Shown in pieces: positions 1 through 8,589 of a DNA stretch of 64,000 nt. The DNA is from Bradyrhizobium sp. PSBB068 (lineage in GTDB: Bacteria > Pseudomonadota > Alphaproteobacteria > Rhizobiales > Xanthobacteraceae). A program made the translations under genes and the position numbers. Position 1 is the first letter of the stretch. The number at the start of each line of letters is the position of its first letter. Under the pieces are notes generated by a model. The model searched no databases, was not told the DNA's origin, and saw nothing but the letters and a program-made list of their open reading frames with translations. The stretch covers positions 5,890,001 to 5,954,000 of the forward strand of contig CP069300.1 in NCBI GenBank assembly GCA_016839165.1. Direction: 5' to 3'.

Positions 1-597
1 ATGGATATGAACGGCACCGGGACACGACCGGTGCCCGTCTGGTCTGGGTCCGGATTGGCACCCAAACACCGCCCCGTTAAGTTGGGGTGGCGCGGCAAAA
101 ATTAGGCAGCAGATTGATCGCGTCAAGAGCCACTCAGAAAAAAACTTGCGGTCCTCGCCGGCCCCTCATGATGATTCCGTTGGACGCTCCAGAAACCTTG
201 CCGCGCCAGATCTGCTGCGATGTATAGGCCGCATGGATGCCGCCCCTTCCTGACATCCGATCGATGCCTTGCTGAGAGCTGAAAACTTCCCTTCTCGACG
301 CTTCAGAGGTGCTCGCTTGCGCTGGGAGCCGGCGCGATCATGGCGACCGAGAAGAAACATACCGCCTCGTCGCAAGCCACCTCCGGCGTGCCGCAGAGAC
401 CGGCATGACCAAGCGAAGGGGTTGGAGGCGATCATGCGCGCAGACGCGATCGCGCGAAGCCATAAATCGCGAGGCGTATCGCCGAAGCTCTTTGGCCTGC
501 TTCAAGAGGCACGCGACTACTGTCGGCATCACCACAGGTTAATAGCACAGGGTCTTTGCCTGCAAAGTCCCTGCGCTACTTCCCACTCGAGCAACGG
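1..597. other. Left-edge region without a confident gene
   Basis: A plus-strand frame is open from the window edge to a TAG at 103-105 (34 codons, beginning with ATG at base 1). It could be the tail of a gene entering from the left or a chance frame. From 106 to 597 several short frames exist on both strands, but none has a convincing ribosome binding site or recognisable protein. I call nothing here. Confidence 0.3.
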
Positions 598-936
598 TCA
601 GCTAAGCGTCGGACAGCGTTGGGTCCGATCCTGACCAGGTTGCAGGATGCCCCACGGCGTCACGTTGGGCGACATCAGTATGTCGATCCTCAGCCTTGGA
701 GCTTCCGCTTTCCACTGCATCCAGCGCATCGACTCGAGGTGCGCAATCGGCGGCGATGGCCGAACGTCAGCGGGTATTGCGGTCGTTCTGGGCGGACTAT
801 TCAACCCCCAAGCAGCCAGAGATGGCATCGCCAGCGCCGATGCCAGCGACGCCGTCAGAAGACGGCGCCATAGGCGCTGTGTGGAGTTCTTGCGCTTCTC
901 CGCACGAGCGGAGCCAATGGTGTGATCCATGATCAT
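598..936 (-). CDS. Hypothetical exported protein, 112 aa
   Basis: I do not recognise the family. The frame begins at ATG 936, with a strong AGGAGGA ribosome site 4 nt upstream; a second in-frame ATG at 930 is equally possible. Residues about 22-42 form a signal-peptide-like segment with an arginine pair (RRLLTASLASALAMPSLAAW), after which the protein is proline-rich with no visible domain. It reads in the same direction as groEL's terminator and lies downstream of it, so it is probably a separate transcript. The good ribosome site and export signal argue for a real gene; the atypical low-complexity C-terminus argues for caution. Confidence 0.45.
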   Translation of the reverse strand: MIMDHTIGSARAEKRKNSTQRLWRRLLTASLASALAMPSLAAWGLNSPPRTTAIPADVRPSPPIAHLESMRWMQWKAEAPRLRIDILMSPNVTPWGILQPGQDRTQRCPTLS

Positions 937-1048
937 CTCATCCTCCTGTCGTTAATATTGACCCATGCGATGGTTACGAAGCTTGAGACCGCGTGCGAGC
1001 GGCGGCGTCTGTATGCGCTCCTATCTGTCTGCGGTCTCCTTGACCGGC

Positions 1049-1087
1049 AAAAATCGCGCCCGGCCGCCACGCAAGCGGCCGGGCGCG
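1049..1087 (-). terminator. Rho-independent terminator of groES-groEL
   Basis: Perfect 13-bp stem (1055-1067 with 1075-1087, arm CGCGCCCGGCCGC) and a 7-nt loop. Read on the minus strand it is followed directly by ATTTTTG. It lies 8 bases past the groEL stop codon. Confidence 0.9.
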
Positions 1088-1094
1088 GCATCTG

Positions 1095-2750
<1,656 letters not shown>

Positions 2751-2768
2751 TCAGCCTCTTTTGCGCCC

Positions 2769-3083
2769 TTAGGCCGCCTTCTTCAGCTTGTCGTGGTGTT
2801 CGACGACGCCGAGAAGATCACTCTCCTTCACGATCAGCAGATCCTGGCCATCGATCTTCACCTCGGTGCCTGACCACTTGCCGAACAGGACTCGATCTCC
2901 GGCCTTGACGTCGAGCGGGACCAACTGGCCTTGCTCGTTTCGCCCGCCGGGACCCGCGGCGATGACCTCGCCTTCTTGCGGCTTCTCCTTTGCTGTGTCG
3001 GGAATGATGATGCCGCCGGCGGTCTTTTCCTCGGCGTCGATGCGGCGCACGAGCACGCGGTCGTGCAATGGACGGAAATGCAT
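2769..3083 (-). CDS. groS: Co-chaperonin GroES (10 kDa)
   Basis: GroES, 104 aa, caps the GroEL ring. Contains the N-terminal [12 protein letters not shown] strand, the mobile loop with [16 protein letters not shown] (about 23-38) and the C-terminal DLLGVV segment. ATG 3083 is preferred over the in-frame ATG at 3089, because AAGGAGG at 3090-3096 is 6 nt from the former but would abut the latter. First gene of the groES-groEL operon. I found no CIRCE inverted repeat upstream; an RpoH-type promoter is present instead. Confidence 0.97.
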   Translation of the reverse strand: MHFRPLHDRVLVRRIDAEEKTAGGIIIPDTAKEKPQEGEVIAAGPGGRNEQGQLVPLDVKAGDRVLFGKWSGTEVKIDGQDLLIVKESDLLGVVEHHDKLKKAA

Positions 3084-3152
3084 GCACATCCTCCTTGATT
3101 GGGTATAGCGATGTCATAGACCGGGGCCGGAACCGGCCCCCGGCGGGAAAGG

Positions 3153-3180
3153 AATTAGGTTTGTGGCAGGGGGCTTCAAG
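3153..3180 (-). promoter_or_regulatory. RpoH (sigma-32) like promoter of groES-groEL
   Basis: On the minus strand CTTG (3180-3177) and CCTAATT (3159-3153) are separated by exactly 17 nt, close to the alphaproteobacterial RpoH form CTTG-N17/18-CyTATnT (one mismatch). A GC-rich hairpin (about 3121-3143) follows in the 5' leader. The absence of CIRCE supports RpoH rather than HrcA control. Confidence 0.6.
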
Positions 3181-3464
3181 AGGTCGGTCAAAAAATTTCG
3201 GCGGTCCATTTGGTCGACTGCTAAACTACTATCGATGGCGACCTTCGACGCTTCGCGACGCCTCACCGCTGCCGCAGGTTCGTGCAAACTGTAAACGACC
3301 GTCATTCCATGTAGTCCGGGGGTCGGCTTGCCCGGCTTGAGAAGCTCAGGAAGCTTTCCGCACAAGTGCAAGGCGTGCCTGAGGACCGACGCGTGAAGTT
3401 GGGCGCCGACCCGGGCAAGCTTCATGGATTCGTCCAGAGGATCCTGCCATCAATCCGGCAATTC

Positions 3465-3899
3465 CTAGAGCTCGGATGCGCCCATGCCTCCGGATGAGCG
3501 AGGGGGACGACGCACAAGGCGCCGAGCCATCGCCTTGGATGCAGCGGTGGCCGCATGGGCCGAGCGGGGCCTTACGATATTTTCCGAGGACTTTCTCTGC
3601 TGGCGTAGTCCTTCGATCGTGATCCGGCTCTGCGGCCTGCGAGCGCTCGCGCCGGAGATCTCCGATGCTGTCGCCGGCCGCAACGCGGGAATACGCGAGG
3701 CACTGGCGCACAGCAGGAGAAAGAGCGCACTTTGTGCCTTGTACCGCGCGGACGGGCGACTGGATTCCGACCCGCATAGGACGGTCTCTCCTCCGGCCGC
3801 ACAGACGGACCATTTCCACCTGCCGCGGCCGCGTCTCTTCAGCACGATGTCGAATGCCGCGAAGCGGTCGTCTCCGGTTCGAGAGGGGAAGTTGGTCAT
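3465..3899 (-). CDS. Conserved hypothetical protein, 144 aa
   Basis: Basic protein whose first half (FAAFDIVLKRRGRGRWKW, then SESSRPSARYKAQSALFLLL) resembles a family of small proteins frequent in Bradyrhizobium that I know only as hypothetical. The second half is Arg/Ser-rich and probably disordered. ATG 3899 overlaps the stop of the upstream gene as ATGA and has a GGAGG-type ribosome site inside that gene, so the two are translationally coupled. It sits between the groESL and hsp20 heat-shock operons, but nothing in the sequence shows a role in heat shock. Confidence 0.65.
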   Translation of the reverse strand: MTNFPSRTGDDRFAAFDIVLKRRGRGRWKWSVCAAGGETVLCGSESSRPSARYKAQSALFLLLCASASRIPALRPATASEISGASARRPQSRITIEGLRQQRKSSENIVRPRSAHAATAASKAMARRLVRRPPRSSGGMGASEL

Positions 3900-4117
3900 A
3901 ACGACGCCTCCGCGCTCGAGGGTGCGCCGAGATGTTTCGGCATGGTAAACGAGACGGGGAACGCTTCGGACCAGTGCCGCGAGGCGGCCCGCTCCTCTGA
4001 CAATCGACCTTCGATATACTGACGCGCGAGGTCCGAAAGCCTGGTCTTCAGCAGATGTCCATACCTGCGAGTGTTACCGCGGCGGGCGCGGATACGGGCA
4101 ATATCTTCATTGAACAT
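3896..4117 (-). CDS. Conserved hypothetical protein, 73 aa
   Basis: Small charged protein starting MFNEDIARIRARRGNTRRYG, with a likely helical segment (HLLKTRLSDLARQYIEGRLSEE, about 21-42) and a Ser/Ala-rich tail. It resembles hypothetical small proteins common in Bradyrhizobium; no function is known to me. ATG 4117 has GGAG upstream. The stop overlaps the start of the next gene by 4 bp (ATGA), making a two-gene unit read away from the hsp20 operon, with about 200 nt between the two 5' ends for divergent promoters. Confidence 0.65.
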   Translation of the reverse strand: MFNEDIARIRARRGNTRRYGHLLKTRLSDLARQYIEGRLSEERAASRHWSEAFPVSFTMPKHLGAPSSAEASL

Positions 4118-4319
4118 TGTCGCCGCTCCAGACGGTCGTTGTTGTCCTTTTCTGCTTCGAGAAACGGGAATGAATTCCCGGTGGAGAAAAAATATTCAGG
4201 GCGCTCCCGCTGTCAAGCGGCGGCCGCCTGCCTTGCAAGCAACCCTTAACGTCCCTGCGTTGCGCGAGCTCCATGATGCGGCGCGGCATCTAGGGCGTCG
4301 AAAAATTTTCGCTGTCCCT

Positions 4320-4347
4320 CTTGAATCGGCTTGTCGTTTTTCTAACT
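4320..4347 (+). promoter_or_regulatory. RpoH (sigma-32) like promoter of the hsp20 operon
   Basis: CTTG at 4320-4323, then 17-18 nt to TCTAACT (4341-4347), resembling CTTG-N17/18-CyTATnT. The first transcribed base would be near 4355, just upstream of the ROSE element. B. japonicum ROSE-controlled genes are known to be transcribed from RpoH promoters, so the pairing is expected. Confidence 0.55.
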
Positions 4348-4371
4348 CGTTTTCTGCCGCGAGAGCGGTGT

Positions 4372-4473
4372 ATCGGACGCCGTCATGGGTCCGGTGCGGG
4401 CGCCGGGCGTCCGGTTTTCGGACCTGTCGTCTAGCGTTCCTTCGTAACCATCTTGCTCTTTGGAGGACTTGGT
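4372..4473 (+). promoter_or_regulatory. ROSE RNA thermometer in the hsp20 5' leader
   Basis: The leader shows the ROSE hallmarks: a perfect 7-bp upstream stem (4375-4381 with 4406-4412), a short middle hairpin, and a 3' hairpin in which ACCATCTTGCTC (4447-4458) pairs imperfectly with GGAGGACTTGGT (4462-4473), so the ribosome site GGAGGA is hidden. TTGCT opposite AGGA is the signature heat-labile duplex of ROSE elements in rhizobial small heat shock genes. Melting at high temperature would free the ribosome site 6 nt before ATG 4474. The upper boundary is approximate. Confidence 0.88.
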
Positions 4474-4935
4474 ATGAGGACCACCTTCGACTTCGCGCCC
4501 CTGTGGCGCTCCACCATCGGCTTCGATCACCTGGCCGGTCTCGTCGACGGCGCGCTGCGCCACACGAGCGAGGACAACTACCCGCCCTACAACATCGAGC
4601 GTTCCGGCGAAAATCACTACCGGATCTCGCTGGCGGTCGCAGGCTTTGGCGCCGACGACATCAACGTCACAGCCGAGCAGAACGCGCTCACCATCGAGGG
4701 CAGGAAGCCCGAGAAGACCCCCGGCGAATATCTGTACCAGGGCATTGCGGCGCGTCCGTTCCGGCGCGTGTTCAACCTGGCAGAGCATGTCCAGGTCAAG
4801 CAGGCCTCTTTCAAGGATGGGCTCTTGATCATCGACTTGGTCCGCGAGGTCCCGGAGGCCATGAAGCCGCGCCGGATCGAAATCGCGAGCGGCGCATCTT
4901 CCCCCTCGCAGATCGAGCAGAAACAGGCAGCCTGA
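4474..4935 (+). CDS. Small heat shock protein, Hsp20/IbpA class A
   Basis: ATP-independent holdase of the alpha-crystallin family, 153 aa, cytosolic. The N-terminal FDFAPLWRSTIGFDHL and YPPYNIE are typical of IbpA-like (rhizobial class A) proteins. The alpha-crystallin domain spans about 35-130, with YRISLAVAGF, LTIEGRK and FNLAEHVQV strands; the C-terminal PRRIEI carries the I-x-I-type anchor. Start ATG 4474 is chosen over the upstream in-frame TTG at 4453, because that TTG is part of the ROSE anti-ribosome-site strand. It is the first gene of an operon with a second hsp20. Confidence 0.95.
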   Translation: MRTTFDFAPLWRSTIGFDHLAGLVDGALRHTSEDNYPPYNIERSGENHYRISLAVAGFGADDINVTAEQNALTIEGRKPEKTPGEYLYQGIAARPFRRVFNLAEHVQVKQASFKDGLLIIDLVREVPEAMKPRRIEIASGASSPSQIEQKQAA

Positions 4936-5020
4936 CCGCTCGATCGAGGTTGATGATCACAGGACGCGGCGCGCCGACGCACAAGACGCGCTCCTCGTCC
5001 CACGCATGAAGGAGAAAAAC

Positions 5021-5512
5021 ATGGCAATCCGTGATCTCGTTCCCTGGTCGAGAAATCAGGAGCTCGCGCCTTCGCGCGGCAATTACGACCCATTCATCAC
5101 GCTTCACCGCGAGATGAACCGTCTGTTCGACGACGCATTCCGCGGCTTCGGCACGCCAAGCCTGGTCCCCTTGATGGAAGGGCGGTTCGGCTGGCCGAAG
5201 CTCGAGGTCAGCGACACCGACAAGGCGGTGATGATCTCGGCCGAACTTCCCGGCATGACGGAGAAGGACGTGCAGATCGAAATCGCGAATGGCATTCTGA
5301 CCATTCGCGGCGAGAAAAAGGACGAGCGCAGCAGCGAAGGCAAGCACTTCACCGAGCGCACCTACGGTGCCTTCGAGCGGCAGATCGCGCTGGAAGACGT
5401 CGAAGAGGATAAAGCGGAGGCCTCGTTCAGGAACGGCGTCCTGACGATCTTGCTTCCGAAAGCGGAGAACCCGAGAGCGGGCGTCAAGCGCATCGCCATC
5501 AAGGCCCAATAG
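5021..5512 (+). CDS. Small heat shock protein, Hsp20 class B/C type
   Basis: Second Hsp20, 163 aa, clearly divergent from its neighbour: WDPF-like NYDPFITLHREMNRLFDDAF at the N-terminus, alpha-crystallin domain about 55-155 with WPKLEVSDTD, AELPGM, LTIRGEKK and the terminal GVLTILLPKAE strand. ATG 5021 is preferred to ATG 5006, because AAGGAG (5009-5014) ends 6 nt before the former. No separate ROSE element is visible in the 85-nt gap, so it probably depends on read-through from the ROSE-controlled gene. Class A and class B proteins often form mixed complexes in rhizobia only within a class, so these two likely act as separate oligomers. Confidence 0.94.
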   Translation: MAIRDLVPWSRNQELAPSRGNYDPFITLHREMNRLFDDAFRGFGTPSLVPLMEGRFGWPKLEVSDTDKAVMISAELPGMTEKDVQIEIANGILTIRGEKKDERSSEGKHFTERTYGAFERQIALEDVEEDKAEASFRNGVLTILLPKAENPRAGVKRIAIKAQ

Positions 5513-5522
5513 GTACGATTAC

Positions 5523-5546
5523 AGCCGGCGGCGTCAGCCGCCGGCT
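5523..5546 (+). terminator. Hairpin after the hsp20 operon
   Basis: Perfect 10-bp stem AGCCGGCGGC / GCCGCCGGCT with a 4-nt loop, 10 bases past the hsp20 stop. No T tract follows, so it may be a 3' stabiliser rather than a terminator. Confidence 0.55.
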
Positions 5547-5596
5547 CATCGATCTGCAACACCGTCCCACGAAAGGAGCGTAAAGGGAGGCAACAA

Positions 5597-5653
5597 ATGA
5601 CCAATGCCAACACGAACTCCGGCAACATTCGTTGCTGGCTGCCCGTCAATTGA
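5597..5653 (+). CDS. Possible 18-residue small ORF
   Basis: ATG 5597 is preceded by a very good ribosome site (AAAGGGAGG, 6 nt spacing) and encodes MTNANTNSGNIRCWLPVN before TGA. It lies after the hairpin that ends the hsp20 operon. It could be a real short peptide, a leader, or the remnant of a longer gene lost here. Nothing else supports it. Confidence 0.25.
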   Translation: MTNANTNSGNIRCWLPVN

Positions 5654-5722
5654 ACGTCCAGAACTTCCGCTGTCCAGCCTTCCGGGATGGGTATGGGAGA
5701 CAGGGTAAGTGCTTGAAAAACA

Positions 5723-5799
5723 TGGTAGCGGGAGAGGGACTTGAACCCCCGACCCCAGGATTATGATTCCCGTGCTCTAACCAGCTGAGCTACCCCGCC
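5723..5799 (-). tRNA. tRNA-Met (CAT), elongator type
   Basis: 77-nt cloverleaf on the minus strand including an encoded 3' CCA. Acceptor arms GGCGGGG and CTCCCGC pair, the D arm AGCTCAGCTGGTTAGAGC is standard, the anticodon loop is ATCATAA (anticodon CAT), and the T loop contains GGTTCAAGTCC. The G-starting acceptor and body match alphaproteobacterial elongator tRNA-Met rather than initiator tRNA; tRNA-Ile2 with a modified CAT is the other reading but its body is usually different. Confidence 0.95.
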
Positions 5800-5915
5800 A
5801 TGGGCTCGCGATCGGCGGCGTGGAGCCGCTGCTTGCGAACGCGCGGCATATAAAGAGTGGCACGCGTACCTGTCAAGCAAACGCGGGCGGGGCTGCAAAC
5901 TATTGCAGCCAGAGG

Positions 5916-6314
5916 CTATTTCGGCCTGACCGATGGGTCGCCACCGGGGCTGCCGGGCGGTGGAATCACCGGCGTATTGCCGCTTGGCAGGGTCGGCGCG
6001 CGCATTTCGGGATCGACACCGGCCGGCGGGCACAGCACGCCGTCGGATCTGGCGAGTTTATCGCCCAGCGAGGAGGCCACCTGCCCGGTGGTGGTTCCCT
6101 CCGGAACCGCCGCATCGGGATGCGACGGCTGCGGGGGCGCGCAGTTCCGATTCTGGGCGATGCGTGCCGACGCCTCTGGCGCGGTATGCGCCGGCGGTGT
6201 GGCAAGTGCGGGCGGCGCCTGCGCCGTGGCGACGAAGGGCGCCAACGTCAACGCACAGGACAAAGCAAAAGACAATGCAAGTGTCCGACTGCCGCGTGTC
6301 CAGTTGATCCTCAT
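5916..6314 (-). CDS. Hypothetical exported proline-rich protein, 132 aa
   Basis: Begins MRINWTRGSRTLALSFALSC, a basic start followed by a hydrophobic stretch (about 10-32) ending near VATAQA, a good Sec signal peptide with an AxA cleavage site. The mature part is Pro/Ala-rich with two cysteines (RNCAPPQP and LCPPAG) and no recognised domain. It lies between tRNA-Met and the methyltransferase, all on the minus strand. Probably periplasmic; function unknown. Confidence 0.6.
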   Translation of the reverse strand: MRINWTRGSRTLALSFALSCALTLAPFVATAQAPPALATPPAHTAPEASARIAQNRNCAPPQPSHPDAAVPEGTTTGQVASSLGDKLARSDGVLCPPAGVDPEMRAPTLPSGNTPVIPPPGSPGGDPSVRPK

Positions 6315-6367
6315 GATGAGAGAACCGGAACGGCGCGCCGATGTTCCCGGTCAAGATTGCGCAAGCC

Positions 6368-7006
6368 TCACGATTTGCGGAAGCGGATCAGCGAAAAATG
6401 CCCCATCGGCGGCATCGGCCTGCGTTCGGCGAGGCTAACGCCGCCATGCCTTGCCGCCCAGTTGGTCAGCCGCGCCCACGGGAACTCCGGACGCCAGCCG
6501 AGCCGCCGCGCCAGCGGTGCGAAGGCGAGCTCGAAGACGCGGCGCGCCCCGCTCTCGGCGCCGATGTGGTTGACTAGGATCAGCTCTCCGCCCGGCTTCA
6601 GCACGCGAACGAAATCGTCGAGCGTCGCCTCGGGATCGGGCACGGCGGTGATGACGTATTGCGCGACCACCGCGTCGAAGAACGAATCCGGGAACGCCAG
6701 GTTCTTGGCGTCCATCACCGCCAGCGTCTCGACGTTGCTGAGGCCCAGCGCGCGCACGCGCTTGAGCGCCCGCCGCAGCATCGGTTCGGAAATATCGACA
6801 CCGCACAGTTTCGTGGTGCGCGCATATTCCGACAGCGACAATCCGGTGCCGACGCCGACGTCGAGCACGCGTCCGCCGATCCGGTCGGCTTCCGCGATGG
6901 TCGACTGACGGCCCTGATCGAACACCTTGCCGAACACGAGATCGTAGATCGGTGCCCAGCGGCCATACGCCTTTTCGACCCCTTCGCGGTCGATATCCCC
7001 AGCCAT
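6368..7006 (-). CDS. SAM-dependent methyltransferase, PmtA-like
   Basis: 212-aa class I methyltransferase. Motif I VLDVGVGTGLSL (about 41-52) binds S-adenosylmethionine; VDISEPML and the post-motif VLKPGGELILVNH are present. The N-terminal YGRWAPIYDLVFGKVF is typical of the Rhodobacter-type phosphatidylethanolamine N-methyltransferases that make phosphatidylcholine, and also occurs in UbiE-like enzymes. Bradyrhizobium has several such paralogs, so PmtA-like is an inference. ATG 7006 is chosen because the upstream frame is the shadow of mnmA. It follows mnmA after 26 nt and is probably co-transcribed. Confidence 0.75.
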   Translation of the reverse strand: MAGDIDREGVEKAYGRWAPIYDLVFGKVFDQGRQSTIAEADRIGGRVLDVGVGTGLSLSEYARTTKLCGVDISEPMLRRALKRVRALGLSNVETLAVMDAKNLAFPDSFFDAVVAQYVITAVPDPEATLDDFVRVLKPGGELILVNHIGAESGARRVFELAFAPLARRLGWRPEFPWARLTNWAARHGGVSLAERRPMPPMGHFSLIRFRKS

Positions 7007-7032
7007 TCCCTGCCCCGACGCCTCGTATTTCT

Positions 7033-8229
7033 CTATCCGCGAACTGCTTCCGCGAGCTGCGCCATCGTTTCCTGCGTCGCGGCCCGCACCGCGCGGCTCG
7101 CGCTCGCGCTTCTGATGAAGCCGCCGCCCAGCACCCGCGCCTGACCGGACGGCGCATCGTAGAACACGCAGGCCTGGCCGGGCGAGACACCCTCCTCGCC
7201 CGCGACGAGCTCGACCTCGTAGCCGCCATCGGTGGCGCGCAGCCATGCCGGCTGCGGCGCGCGCGTCGAACGCACGCGGACATAGATCTCGATGCCCTCG
7301 CCGATCACGCGATCCAGCGCGCCGTCGCCGATCCAGTTGACGTCGCGCAGTGCGATGCGATCCATCCGCAACGCCTCACGCGGCCCGACCACCACACGAC
7401 GCGTCGCCGCGTCGAGCTTGACCACATAGAGCGGGTGGCCGGAGGCGATGCCGAGGCCCTTGCGCTGGCCGACGGTGAAATGAACGATGCCCTGGTGCTG
7501 GCCGACGACGTTGCCGGCGAGGTCGACGATGTCGCCCGGTGCAATCGCATTCGGCTTCAGCCGTCCGATGATGTCGGTGTAGCGGCCGGTCGGCACGAAG
7601 CAGATGTCCTGGCTGTCCTGCTTGTCGGCGACCTCGAGCTCGAAGCGCCGCGCCAGCTCGCGGGTCTGCGGTTTGGTCATGTCGCCGAGCGGAAAGCGCA
7701 GGAAGTTGAGCTGCTCGCGCGTGGTGGCGAACAGGAAATAGCTCTGGTCGCGGTCGGCATCCGCCGCACAGACCAGCGAGCGCGCCCCGTCGGCAAGCCG
7801 GCGCGAGGCGACATAGTGCCCGGTGGCGAGCGCCTGCGCGCCGAGCTCGCGCGCGGTCGCGAGGAGATCGCGGAACTTGACCGAGCGGTTGCACTCGATG
7901 CACGGCACCGGCGTCTCGCCGAGCGCGTAGCTGTCGGCGAAATTGTCGATCACCGATTGCTTGAAGCGGCTTTCATAGTCGAGCACGTAATGCGGGATGC
8001 CGATCCGCTCGGCAACATTGCGCGCATCATGGATGTCGCGGCCGGCGCAGCAGGCGCCCTTGCGATGGGTCGCGGCGCCATGGTCGTAGAGCTGCAGCGT
8101 GATCCCAACCACGTCGTAACCCTGCGACTTCAACAGCGCAGCCGTCACCGACGAGTCGACGCCACCGGACATCGCAACGACGATCCGTGTGTCTTCAGGG
8201 CGGCCTTCAAGATCCAGACTGTTGAGCAT
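7033..8229 (-). CDS. mnmA: tRNA-specific 2-thiouridylase MnmA
   Basis: 398-aa enzyme that thiolates U34 of tRNA-Lys, -Glu and -Gln, using sulfur from a relay. The PP-loop [14 protein letters not shown] near the N-terminus adenylates the uridine; the two catalytic cysteines are in [14 protein letters not shown] and [17 protein letters not shown] and VGQRKGLGI are family signatures. Start ATG 8229 is used, with GTG 8250 as an alternative; neither has a strong ribosome site. The PmtA-like gene follows closely. Confidence 0.96.
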   Translation of the reverse strand: MLNSLDLEGRPEDTRIVVAMSGGVDSSVTAALLKSQGYDVVGITLQLYDHGAATHRKGACCAGRDIHDARNVAERIGIPHYVLDYESRFKQSVIDNFADSYALGETPVPCIECNRSVKFRDLLATARELGAQALATGHYVASRRLADGARSLVCAADADRDQSYFLFATTREQLNFLRFPLGDMTKPQTRELARRFELEVADKQDSQDICFVPTGRYTDIIGRLKPNAIAPGDIVDLAGNVVGQHQGIVHFTVGQRKGLGIASGHPLYVVKLDAATRRVVVGPREALRMDRIALRDVNWIGDGALDRVIGEGIEIYVRVRSTRAPQPAWLRATDGGYEVELVAGEEGVSPGQACVFYDAPSGQARVLGGGFIRSASASRAVRAATQETMAQLAEAVRG

Positions 8230-8535
8230 CTCTAAGCGGTCATTGGTCACCGTCGCGGCGAGCTGATGCGCTCCGTGACGAAATTGGAAAAAGCCTTTTG
8301 TCCAGAAAGCCTTAGAGCACATCCAAGGCCGGGTCGGTTGGTTCGGGACGCGTCGGAGGCCACTCTTAATATAGGCCGTACTCCGGGGAGGCAATCCGGC
8401 GAAAACCGTAGCTGGCCGCGTGCGGACGGCAAATCTTGCCGCCAGGCAAAAAGGAGACTCGCCGGGAACCGGTTCCAGCCCGCCATCGCTGCCAATAACC
8501 ATCTGAAATAACTCGGTATTTATGGCGTCACCCCG
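8230..8535. other. Intergenic region between divergent mnmA and fliK
   Basis: 306 bases with no convincing gene. It must hold the mnmA promoter (minus); I see no clear motif for it. The fliK sigma-54 promoter lies at its right edge. Confidence 0.5.
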
Positions 8536-8551
8536 TTGGCCCGCTCCTTGC
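8536..8551 (+). promoter_or_regulatory. Sigma-54 promoter of fliK-flgD
   Basis: TTGGCCCGCTCCTTGC matches the RpoN consensus TTGGCACG-N4-TTGC with one change; GG (8538-8539) and GC (8550-8551) are separated by exactly 10 nt. Predicted start of transcription is near 8563, upstream of the GTG 8590 start. FlbD, the flagellar RpoN activator, is encoded at 19568-20953. Confidence 0.8.
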
Positions 8552-8589
8552 TGACAAAACGCTGGAAGTCTCATTTGCGAGGGTTGGCA

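Noticed and set aside
113..126. TTGA-N5-TCAA as an FNR/FixK box
   Set aside because: The spacing is 5 rather than 6 and there is no gene start nearby, so it is not called.
3114..3425. Minus-strand 103-codon frame upstream of groES
   Set aside because: It overlaps the RpoH-like promoter and the groES leader and resembles no known protein.
3100..3464. A CIRCE operator before groES
   Set aside because: No TTAGCACTC-N9-GAGTGCTAA element is present; the RpoH-like promoter is a better explanation.
4453..4473. TTG at 4453 as start of the first hsp20
   Set aside because: This TTG is the ROSE strand that pairs with the ribosome site; the conserved N-terminus begins at ATG 4474.
8536..8589. TTG 8536 as the start of fliK
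   Set aside because: It lies inside the sigma-54 promoter and would be upstream of the predicted transcription start; GTG 8590 has a ribosome site at the right distance.
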